Of a stretch of DNA of 16,153 bases, positions 7,352-13,181 are shown one piece after another. Position 1 is the first letter of the stretch, and each line of letters starts with the position of its first letter. The notes below the pieces were generated by a model, which searched no databases, was not told where the DNA came from, and worked only from the letters and a program-made list of their open reading frames with translations. Source of the DNA: an uncultured Hyphomicrobiales bacterium (GTDB taxonomy: Bacteria; Pseudomonadota; Alphaproteobacteria; Rhizobiales; Rhizobiaceae); the NCBI GenBank assembly GCA_943908365.1, contig CALTTH010000105.1, positions 1 through 16,153 on the forward strand, in the 5' to 3' direction. The position numbers and the translations under genes are program-made.

Positions 7352-8043
7352 GCTTGAGCCCCGGCGGAGAGGCCGGCACGGATCTCTTCCAGCTTGCGCT
7401 CTTGCGTTCCGTCGTCGTTGAAGTTCTCCGGCGAAAGCCATGCCTCGAAGGCCTCACGGATCACCGGCCACTCGCTGTCGATGATCGAGAACCACGCGGT
7501 ATCGCGGTTCTTGCCCTTGGAAATCATGTGCTGGCGGAAGACGCCCTCGAAGGTGAAGCCATAGCGTTTGGCAGTCGTCTTCGACGGCTCGTTCTCATTG
7601 TGGCATTTCCATTCATAGCGGCGATAACCGAGATCGTCGAAGACATGCCGCGCCATCAGATAATGGGCTTCGGTGGCAAGCGGCGAGCGCTTCATCTTCG
7701 GCCCATGGGCAACCGAGCCCACCTCGACCACGCCATTCTTCGGATCGGGCCGCATATAGGTCGCCATGCCGACGACTTCATTCGTGGCATTCTCGATGAA
7801 AACCAGCGTCACCCATTGGAAGCTCTCCGCCATTCCCTCGATCCAGTCGCTGAAGGCGCCCGCATCAGGGAAAGGGTCGTTGGGAAAATACTTGATCAAC
7901 TCATTGGTGCCGAGCCCGCCAAGGGCATCCCACAACGCCTGCTGATGCGCCGCTCGATCAAAGGGAACGGCGGTCACGAACCGGCCTTCGAGCGTCACCG
8001 GCTGCGGTGCTGGACATCCTTTGAACTGGCTGAGATCGCGCAT
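7348..8043 (-). CDS. GNAT-family N-acetyltransferase (RimJ/RimL-like)
   Basis: This 231-residue soluble protein has a GNAT fold at about residues 15-195. An N-terminal segment VTLEGRFVTAVPFD begins the fold. The central strand WVTLVFIENATNEVVGMATYMRPDPKNGVVEVGSV is typical of the Acetyltransf_3 type. RSPLATEAHYLMARHVFDDLGYRRYEWKCHNENEPSKTTAKRYGFTFEG provides the acetyl-CoA binding helix and the C-terminal asparagine-rich/RYGF motif. It should move an acetyl group from acetyl-CoA to an amine, but the substrate cannot be read from the sequence. ATG 8043 has a strong AGGAGGGA ribosome-binding site. The 3' end overlaps the small membrane protein gene by 4 bp. A poly-amino acid synthetase gene follows on the same strand, so an amine in that pathway is one possible substrate, though this is only context. 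Confidence 0.88.
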   Translation of the reverse strand: MRDLSQFKGCPAPQPVTLEGRFVTAVPFDRAAHQQALWDALGGLGTNELIKYFPNDPFPDAGAFSDWIEGMAESFQWVTLVFIENATNEVVGMATYMRPDPKNGVVEVGSVAHGPKMKRSPLATEAHYLMARHVFDDLGYRRYEWKCHNENEPSKTTAKRYGFTFEGVFRQHMISKGKNRDTAWFSIIDSEWPVIREAFEAWLSPENFNDDGTQERKLEEIRAGLSAGAQA

Positions 8044-8070
8044 CTTCCCTCCTGAGCGGTTCCACCCAGA

Positions 8071-8099
8071 GGAATAGGTCAGCTGTCCATCAAAGACAA
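8071..8099 (-). promoter_or_regulatory. Candidate promoter of the GNAT gene
   Basis: On the minus strand TTGTCT (8094-8099), a 17-base spacer and TATTCC (8071-8076) lie 28 bases before ATG 8043. The spacing is ideal and the -35 box good; the -10 box is partial. If real, it would make the GNAT-to-PPTase gene set separable from the TerB-like gene upstream. Confidence 0.35.
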
Positions 8100-8129
8100 C
8101 CGACCTCTGATATGGAATAATTTGATCGA

Positions 8130-8831
8130 TCAGACCTTGGCGGCCGAAACGGTGGCTTCGATATGCTCCACCAGCGCATCCGGCAGGCCAAGACGACCGG
8201 CAAGAAGATCGAGATAACCGCGCTCAGCCCGGCTGTCCGGCTCGATGGTGAGACGCGAGGCGGTGTAGATTTCCACCTTCTGCTCTTCGGTCGTTGCCGC
8301 AGCCACCAGCGCGTCGATATCGAGCGAATCGGCCAGTTCCTTCTCGATAAAGGCTTCCGCCTCATGGTCGAGACCGGAGACCTTGACCTTCTCCATGATA
8401 TGGGCCCGCTCGGCCGCGTCGATATGGCCGTCGGCCTTGGCAGCGGCAATCATCGCCTGCACCAGGGTCAGGGCGAAGCTGTTGGAAAGCGCGGGGGACT
8501 GCGGGTGAAACGGGGAATCGACGGGCGGCGGCAAAAGCTCCTGCGTCGGCTGCGGCTGGGTCACGGCCTGCGGCGACTTGCCGGACTGGTAGTTGCGGTA
8601 GGCGAGATAGCCAAGACCGGCGATGGCAGCGATACCGCCCACGGCGGCAGCATTGCCAGCAAGCTTGCGACCCGTCTTGGTGCCGAGAATGGCGGCGGCA
8701 AGCGCGCCTGCCTTCATCGGATTGTTCTTCGCAATCTCTGCGGCTTGGCCTGCACGGTCCCGCACGCTTCCTGACAGCCCAGGCACCTGCGAACCCAAAA
8801 ACTGGTCGAGAAGCTTCTTCGCGTCGAACAT
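8130..8831 (-). CDS. TerB-like / DUF533 (YebE-type) protein
   Basis: This 233-residue protein has three parts. An N-terminal amphipathic region (MFDAKKLLDQFLGS) is followed by an Ala/Gly-rich hydrophobic stretch (about 42-78, AGALAAAILGTKTGRKLAGNAAAVGGIAAIAGLGYLAY) that may insert in or touch the membrane. A Pro/Gln-rich linker covers about 85-115. The C-terminal all-helical domain (about 117-230) carries the acidic AKADGHIDAAER motif (131-142) typical of the TerB-like fold and DUF533. The family includes E. coli YebE, is found at the inner membrane and has no proven activity. ATG 8831 was chosen because AGGAGA lies seven bases upstream; the preceding TTG is worse placed. The ribosome-binding site is inside a perfect inverted repeat. 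The gene is 86 bp upstream of the GNAT gene on the same strand. Confidence 0.85.
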   Translation of the reverse strand: MFDAKKLLDQFLGSQVPGLSGSVRDRAGQAAEIAKNNPMKAGALAAAILGTKTGRKLAGNAAAVGGIAAIAGLGYLAYRNYQSGKSPQAVTQPQPTQELLPPPVDSPFHPQSPALSNSFALTLVQAMIAAAKADGHIDAAERAHIMEKVKVSGLDHEAEAFIEKELADSLDIDALVAAATTEEQKVEIYTASRLTIEPDSRAERGYLDLLAGRLGLPDALVEHIEATVSAAKV

Positions 8832-8835
8832 CAAA

Positions 8836-8869
8836 ATCTCCTGTTTCGGTCAATGTCGAAACAGGAGAT
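8836..8869 (-). promoter_or_regulatory. 13-bp inverted repeat covering the ribosome-binding site
   Basis: ATCTCCTGTTTCG (8836-8848) and CGAAACAGGAGAT (8857-8869) are perfect inverted copies around an 8-base spacer. The copy nearest the gene holds the AGGAGA Shine-Dalgarno of the TerB-like gene, so a transcript beginning upstream would fold it away. Alternatively the repeat is an operator: a possible -10 (TATCTC) overlaps the distal arm with TTGTAA 16 bases before it on the minus strand. Confidence 0.6.
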
Positions 8870-8936
8870 AGGAAGTGTACGGCCGATTACAAATGGGAGG
8901 GATCTTCACGCCGTCGTGAACGGCATGATCGCAATA

Positions 8937-9575
8937 TTAGCCACGAAGCGCTGCAGCTTCCGCTGCAAGCTTGGTAATGCCGGCCCAATCGCCTGCTGCG
9001 ATCAGTTCCTTCGGTGCAACCCACGAGCCGCCGACGCAGACGACGTTCGGCAGCGACAGGTAATCCTTGGCGTTCTTCAGCGAGACGCTGCCGGTCGGGC
9101 AGAACACGGTGCCGGCGAGCGGAGAGGAAAGCGCCTTCAGGTAAGGCGCGCCACCGGCTTGTTCGGCGGGGAAGAATTTCAGAACCTTGTAGCCGGCATC
9201 GCGCAGCACCATGACTTCGCTGGCGGTGGCAGCACCCGGAAGCAGCGGCACATCCGAGCCTTCGGCAGCGTCCAGCACGCTCTTGTTGACGCCTGGGCTG
9301 ACGATGAAGGTGGAGCCGGCCTTGGCAGCGGCATCGAAATCCCTGGCGTTCAAGATGGTGCCGGCGCCCACATGCGCACCTTCCACCTCTGCGGCAACGG
9401 TGCGGATGGCATCGAGTGCGACGGGCGTGCGCATGGTGATCTCGATAGCTTTCAGACCGCCCTCCACCAGCGCGCGGGCCAGCGGCACGGCGGACGCCAG
9501 ATCGTCCACGATCAGCACGGGCACCACAGGTTGAAGTTTCAGGATGGGAAGAAGCTTTTCGGAATCCTGGGCCAT
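8937..9575 (-). CDS. eda: KDPG aldolase (2-dehydro-3-deoxy-phosphogluconate aldolase)
   Basis: This 212-residue cytosolic class I aldolase cleaves 2-keto-3-deoxy-6-phosphogluconate to pyruvate and glyceraldehyde-3-phosphate, the last step of the Entner-Doudoroff pathway, and often also handles 4-hydroxy-2-oxoglutarate. Key motifs are in order: EITMRT with Glu45 and Arg49, VGAGTIL (69-75), the Schiff-base Lys133 in KFFPAE, and the phosphate-binding FCPTGS (158-163) with VGGSW (181-185). The length matches E. coli Eda. The position that is usually GG in the PTGG motif reads GS here. ATG 9575 has GGGAGAT upstream; the frame runs open for 59 more codons without coding character. It is alone on the minus strand and divergent from the CYTH gene; edd is not in the window. 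Confidence 0.95.
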   Translation of the reverse strand: MAQDSEKLLPILKLQPVVPVLIVDDLASAVPLARALVEGGLKAIEITMRTPVALDAIRTVAAEVEGAHVGAGTILNARDFDAAAKAGSTFIVSPGVNKSVLDAAEGSDVPLLPGAATASEVMVLRDAGYKVLKFFPAEQAGGAPYLKALSSPLAGTVFCPTGSVSLKNAKDYLSLPNVVCVGGSWVAPKELIAAGDWAGITKLAAEAAALRG

Positions 9576-9591
9576 GGCGATATCTCCCGCT

Positions 9592-9621
9592 TTTGTATCG
9601 ATTGAAATTGCGCTTTCAAAT
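9592..9621 (-). promoter_or_regulatory. Candidate eda promoter with overlapping inverted repeat
   Basis: On the minus strand TTGAAA (9614-9619), a 16-base spacer and TACAAA (9592-9597) lie 17 bases before ATG 9575. The -35 box is half of an inverted repeat, ATTGAAA (9601-9607) against TTTCAAA (9614-9620) with a 6-base spacer. A repressor bound there would block the promoter. No known operator is matched. Confidence 0.35.
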
Positions 9622-9729
9622 ACCGCGACCATCCCGCCGTGTCGAGGCCGGGCCAACGATTTCTCATTTATTGCTTTTTCATGACAACTACTTGGTTTAC
9701 CGTCCCGACAGAACAGCGTAGGGTGTTGA

Positions 9730-10218
9730 ATGGCAAAAGAAATCGAACGCAAGTTTCTGGTCCGCAGCGACGAGTGGCAGCGAGAAACGACGTCTCGGAA
9801 ATCGTTCCAGCAAGCCTATGTCGCCTCCATTGAGGATCGCTCGGTCCGCGTCAGGATCATGGACGATGCCGAGGCCCGTCTCACCATCAAGATCGGCACC
9901 AGTGCACTTGTGCGCGACGAATACGAATATCCCATTACGGTCGAAGACGCCCGCGAACTGATGACCACGGCCCTCGGCATCGTCATTGAAAAGACCCGTT
10001 ATACGGTGGATCACGAAGGCTTTGTCTGGGAAGTCGATGTCTTCGACGGTCTGTATCGCGGTCTCGTCGTCGCAGAAGTCGAGATGCGCGAGGAGACCGA
10101 CCGCCCCGCGCTTCCCGCATGGCTTGGCCCGGAAGTCACCGGCGACCGGCGTTATTCCAACCAGCATATGGCCATGGAAGATTTGAGCGGGGAGCTGTGC
10201 CATGTCCTTCAGGATTGA
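9730..10218 (+). CDS. CYTH-domain triphosphate tunnel protein
   Basis: This 162-residue single-domain protein belongs to the CYTH superfamily (class IV adenylate cyclase, thiamine triphosphatase, inorganic triphosphatase). The tunnel residues are all present: the ExExK signature EIERK (4-8), basic VRVR (39-42), TIKIG (52-56), acidic EYEY (64-67), EKTR (87-90), EVDVF (101-105) and AEVEMR (115-120). An eight-stranded tunnel binds triphosphate and metal ions, so hydrolysis of inorganic triphosphate or a nucleoside/thiamine triphosphate is the likely activity. The substrate cannot be chosen from sequence. ATG 9730 is preceded by TAGGGTG. The gene overlaps the CHAD gene by 17 bp, which points to one operon and to a joint function, since CYTH and CHAD domains are often fused in one chain. 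Confidence 0.9.
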   Translation: MAKEIERKFLVRSDEWQRETTSRKSFQQAYVASIEDRSVRVRIMDDAEARLTIKIGTSALVRDEYEYPITVEDARELMTTALGIVIEKTRYTVDHEGFVWEVDVFDGLYRGLVVAEVEMREETDRPALPAWLGPEVTGDRRYSNQHMAMEDLSGELCHVLQD

Positions 10219-11110
10219 TCCCACCCGCTCCTTCGTCGAGGAGATCAAGCACACCGGGCGAGAGCTCATCGACGATGCCATCGCGCTTTTTAAGGATCAG
10301 CCTAACGGCACGGACCGTGCGGTGCATGATGCCCGCAAGAAATTCAAGCGCATCCGGGCACTCTACCGCTTCCTCGAAAAGGAGGCGCCGGAGTTCCGCA
10401 AAACGGAAAATGCCCGCTTCCGCGATATCGCCCGCTCCTTGTCAGCCGCGCGTGATGCCGCAGCACTGGTGGAAACCATCACCTATCTGCAAGGCGTCGC
10501 CCGCTCCGATCCCGAGCGCGAAGCCTTGGCAACCGCCCATGATGTGCTGAGCAAGCGCCGTGACGCCGCAACCCATGAGGATGGCGACCTGCCAAAGCGG
10601 ATCGAAGATGCCATTCAGTCCTGCGAAGACGGCAAGCACGCACTCTCGGCCCTGTCGCTCTCCCATGGCGAAAAGACCGCGCTGAAGATGATCCGCAAGA
10701 CCTGGGAAAAGCAGCGCCGCAAGGCGCTCGATGCCTTGGGCCTCTGCCACGGGCAGGCGCATGACGAGTATTTCCACGACCTGCGCAAAAGCGGCCAGGT
10801 CTACTGGATGCATCTGGCGCTGTTACAAAAGCTCTGGCCGTCCGCCATGCGCGCCAAGAGGGCGGACGCCAAACAGCTGGTCAAACTCCTCGGCCACGAA
10901 CACGACCTCTCCGTACTGACCGCCTTTGCCGACCGCGAACCCGACAGCTTCGCAGGCGGCGAAACGCTCGCCCTGCTGCTCGACGCCATCATCGACCGGC
11001 AACAGGCGCTGCGCGAAGAGAGCCTGAAACTCGCCGACCACGTCTTCGCCGAGACCGCCACCCGCGAGGCGGAGATCGTTGCGCTCTTGTGGAAGCATGC
11101 GGCGCGGTGA
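10202..11110 (+). CDS. CHAD-domain protein (polyphosphate-binding type)
   Basis: This 302-residue all-helical, strongly charged protein contains one CHAD domain over nearly its full length. The two internal halves each carry the conserved histidine motif, VHDARKKFKRIRALYRF (41-57) and FHDLRKSGQVYWMHL (191-205). Each is followed by the conserved aspartate segment, LSAARDAAA (80-88) and GHEHDLSVL (231-239). CHAD domains have a basic groove that binds inorganic polyphosphate, and several locate to polyphosphate granules. No enzyme activity is established. The start ATG 10202 lies inside the end of the CYTH gene. The pair probably works together on polyphosphate or triphosphate. It converges with hicB, 82 bp away; a short AGCATT-CTAA-AATGCT hairpin (11140-11155) lies between. 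Confidence 0.9.
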   Translation: MSFRIDPTRSFVEEIKHTGRELIDDAIALFKDQPNGTDRAVHDARKKFKRIRALYRFLEKEAPEFRKTENARFRDIARSLSAARDAAALVETITYLQGVARSDPEREALATAHDVLSKRRDAATHEDGDLPKRIEDAIQSCEDGKHALSALSLSHGEKTALKMIRKTWEKQRRKALDALGLCHGQAHDEYFHDLRKSGQVYWMHLALLQKLWPSAMRAKRADAKQLVKLLGHEHDLSVLTAFADREPDSFAGGETLALLLDAIIDRQQALREESLKLADHVFAETATREAEIVALLWKHAAR

Positions 11111-11192
11111 GAACGAAAGATGCGTCAAACTTTGGGCCCAGCATTCTAAAATGCTTCCGACCGTCGCTACCGAATATGGCGATCCGGTTGAT

Positions 11193-11618
11193 TTATGCCG
11201 CACGCTGAACGGAAACAGTCACTTCCATACCCAGCACGTGCAAGGCCTCTTGAAGCAGGCCGATCTTGGTGGCGTGATCGGGATCGAGAATTCTGCGCGC
11301 TTCCTTCTCTTCCCTACCGATGCGGCGCGCCAACTCGCTTTTGGATATGCCCGACGACTTGAATGCCTGGATCACGCCCAGCTTGAGCGCAACATCCGCT
11401 TCGACAGACACCGGCGTTCCTTGCTTTGCCACCGGCTCAGGAAGGTTGCCGCCGTCCTGAAGGATGCCACGAAGGGCAAGACCCAGCGCTTCCCGCGCAT
11501 TGGTCAGCGCTTCTTCTCTCGTCTCACCCGCGGTGATGGCCTCCGGCACATCTGCGAAGGTCACGACGAAACCACCATCCGGATCGTCTTCGATAGTCGC
11601 TAGGTATTTGAACAACAT
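11193..11618 (-). CDS. hicB: HicB-family antitoxin with helix-turn-helix domain
   Basis: This 141-residue protein has the two-part HicB layout. A degraded RNase H-like domain (about 1-65) begins YLATIEDDPDGGFVVTFADVPEAITAGETREEAL; it normally covers the HicA active site. A Cro/XRE-type helix-turn-helix domain (about 77-132, GISKSELARRIGREEKEARRILD) would bind DNA and repress the locus. ATG 11618 has GAGGAA nearby. It is the second gene, after hicA on the same strand, with a gap of 75 bp that is unusually large for a toxin-antitoxin pair and filled by two 27-bp tandem repeats. The reading frame is intact. Confidence 0.9.
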   Translation of the reverse strand: MLFKYLATIEDDPDGGFVVTFADVPEAITAGETREEALTNAREALGLALRGILQDGGNLPEPVAKQGTPVSVEADVALKLGVIQAFKSSGISKSELARRIGREEKEARRILDPDHATKIGLLQEALHVLGMEVTVSVQRAA

Positions 11619-11641
11619 GCGTTCCTCAACTTCCTCTGTGG

Positions 11642-11695
11642 GCAGTCCGACTGAAGGGGTGCGACATCGCAGTCCGACTGAGGGGGTGCGACATC
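11642..11695. repeat. Two tandem 27-bp repeats between hicA and hicB
   Basis: Units at 11642-11668 and 11669-11695 are adjacent, head to tail, and differ at one base (A versus G at unit position 14). Each unit holds the small palindrome CAGTCCGACTG (11643-11653 and 11670-11680) followed by a G-run and TGCGACATC. The second unit ends inside the hicA stop codon. The units are 27 bases, but no gene reads through them. They could be duplicated operators or a residue of an insertion-sequence end. Confidence 0.85.
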
Positions 11696-11888
11696 AAACG
11701 ATGCCAAGCTGCTTTTTCAACAGTCGCACATAAGTGGGTGTGAGTTCACCGGACTTGATGGTTGTCATCTTGCCATTGAGCTTCACCCGATAGTGCGAGC
11801 CCTTCCCTTTGTCTTCGAAAATCTCCAAGTCGAGTTGCCTGTCTTTGGCGATCTTGCGAAGCTCTCGAAGAAACTGCTCGCGCTTCAT
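11694..11888 (-). CDS. hicA: HicA-family toxin (mRNA interferase)
   Basis: This 64-residue basic protein fits the small dsRNA-binding-fold HicA/YcfA family, whose members cleave mRNA and arrest growth unless bound by HicB. The conserved catalytic histidine is His32 in KGKGSHYRVKLNGK (27-40), and the end QLGIV is typical. An N-terminal helix (MKREQFLRELRKIAKD) is a little longer than in the shortest homologues. ATG 11888 is preceded by CAGGGAGC four bases upstream. The ribosome-binding site abuts a 61-bp nested inverted repeat (11898-11958), the obvious place for regulation. hicB follows downstream. Family identity is likely, toxicity is inferred from family and partner. Confidence 0.82.
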   Translation of the reverse strand: MKREQFLRELRKIAKDRQLDLEIFEDKGKGSHYRVKLNGKMTTIKSGELTPTYVRLLKKQLGIV

Positions 11889-11897
11889 TTTTGCTCC

Positions 11898-11958
11898 CTG
11901 CTTGGATTTCGATCCTCGGACATTTTTGTCCGAGCTTCAATCGAAATCTTACAAGCAG
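11898..11958. promoter_or_regulatory. 61-bp nested inverted repeat upstream of hicA
   Basis: Three paired blocks are nested: CTGCTTG (11898-11904) with CAAGCAG (11952-11958), GATTTCGAT (11905-11913) with ATCGAAATC (11940-11948), and CTCGGACA (11915-11922) with TGTCCGAG (11927-11934) around TTTT. That is 24 perfect pairs with one-sided bulges only. The hicA-proximal end touches the Shine-Dalgarno of hicA. It can serve as the HicB operator, as a 5'-leader RNA structure that controls hicA translation, or both. Confidence 0.65.
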
Positions 11959-12119
11959 TGTGAATTTTTCGGTCACATCAATGGAGCAAAGAGATTGGAT
12001 ACTCGCCAGAGTTCGACCCATGGCTTTCGAGACCAGCTTTGTGAACTTGCGAGGATCTCCAAGTGAATCCAGCGCAATCAGGATTGCAACAACGCCCGGA
12101 TGGCTGTATTTCAGCGCCC

Positions 12120-13106
12120 ATGACCGACACCGCGACATCTTTCCGCCCGGACGCCACCGCCGAGGCGACGTGTTCCAGTTCCACCCTTTCCGGTGCCGCT
12201 GACGATTTCCTCGTGGCAGCGCTGTACCACTTCGCCCGCTTTCCGCGGTTCGAGGGCGTGCGCGATAGCCTCTTCAAGCTCTGCCAGGAACAGGGCGTGA
12301 AGGGTACGTTGCTTCTGGCAGCAGAGGGCATCAATGGGACGATTGCCGGAACCGATGCAGGTGTGCAGACCGTGCTCTCCTATCTGCGTGCCCAGCCGGA
12401 ATTTGCGAGCCTTGAGCACAAGGAAAGCCGGGCTTCGAAAATGCCCTTCGTGCGCATGAAGGTGAAGCTGAAGAAGGAAATCGTCACCATGGGCGTGCCG
12501 GATATCGATCCCAACCGGATCGTCGGCACCTATGTGGAGCCGAAGGACTGGAATGCGCTGATCTCCGATCCGGACACCATCGTCATTGATACGCGCAATG
12601 ACTATGAGACGGCGATCGGTCTCTTCAAGGGCGCGGTCGATCCGCAGACAAAGACGTTTCGCGAATTCCCTGATTGGGTGAAGAACAATCCAGGCCTGCA
12701 CAACAAGCCGAAGATCGCCATGTATTGCACCGGCGGCATTCGCTGCGAAAAGGCCACGGCCTTCATGAAGGAACAGGGCTTTGAAGATGTCTTCCACCTG
12801 AAGGGCGGCATTCTGAAGTATCTGGAAGAGGTACCGGAAGAAGAGAGCCTGTGGGAAGGCGCCTGCTTCGTCTTCGACGAGCGCGTCTCCGTGGTCCACG
12901 GTCTTGCCGAAGGCGATCACCAGCTTTGCCACGCCTGCCGCAACCCGATCACCGAGGAGGTGCGCCTGTCGCCGCTCTTCGAAGAGGGCGTTTCATGCCC
13001 GAGCTGTTACAACGATCGGACCGAAGAAGACCGCCAACGCTTCCGCGACCGCCAGAAGCAGATCGATATCGCCAAGAAGCGCGGTGAAAAGCATCTGGGA
13101 CGGTAA
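12120..13106 (+). CDS. trhO: tRNA uridine(34) hydroxylase, rhodanese-domain
   Basis: This 328-residue cytosolic protein makes 5-hydroxyuridine at the wobble position of tRNA, using molecular oxygen. An N-terminal YceA-type ferredoxin-like domain (about 29-125) begins DFLVAALYHFARF. The rhodanese domain (about 150-245) carries the active loop MYCTGGIRCEK (201-211) with catalytic Cys203. A C-terminal segment has four paired cysteines, LCHAC (269-273) and SCPSC (292-296), that look metal-binding, and a charged tail. Domain order and motifs fit the TrhO family (formerly YceA). I chose ATG 12120 for the conventional start, though GTG 12063 has a better ribosome-binding site (GAGGA, 7 bases) and would add 19 residues. 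It converges with the GGDEF-EAL gene. Confidence 0.93.
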   Translation: MTDTATSFRPDATAEATCSSSTLSGAADDFLVAALYHFARFPRFEGVRDSLFKLCQEQGVKGTLLLAAEGINGTIAGTDAGVQTVLSYLRAQPEFASLEHKESRASKMPFVRMKVKLKKEIVTMGVPDIDPNRIVGTYVEPKDWNALISDPDTIVIDTRNDYETAIGLFKGAVDPQTKTFREFPDWVKNNPGLHNKPKIAMYCTGGIRCEKATAFMKEQGFEDVFHLKGGILKYLEEVPEEESLWEGACFVFDERVSVVHGLAEGDHQLCHACRNPITEEVRLSPLFEEGVSCPSCYNDRTEEDRQRFRDRQKQIDIAKKRGEKHLGR

Positions 13107-13115
13107 TTACCGTCC
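13098..13115 (+). terminator. 18-bp perfect palindrome across the trhO stop
   Basis: GGACGGTAATTACCGTCC is fully self-complementary and includes the TAA stop (13104-13106). In RNA it would give a 7-bp stem with a 4-base loop, with no T run following. It may act as a bidirectional transcript-end hairpin between the convergent genes, or as a protein site. Function is inferred from position. Confidence 0.35.
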
Positions 13116-13181
13116 GGATTGAAGCTCGGTGCGCGCGAAAGTGTTCAGCGATCTTGCCAGAACGGCATGTGAAGACGCGCG

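Noticed and set aside
7330..8055. 241-codon plus-strand frame
   Set aside because: It is antisense to the GNAT gene, which has a strong ribosome-binding site and a clear fold.
11642..11695. CRISPR-like repeat pair
   Set aside because: There are only two units, directly adjacent with no spacer, and no cas gene is near.
11746..12138. 130-codon minus-strand frame over hicA and its leader
   Set aside because: It overlaps hicA in another frame and crosses the nested inverted repeat; no family is recognised.
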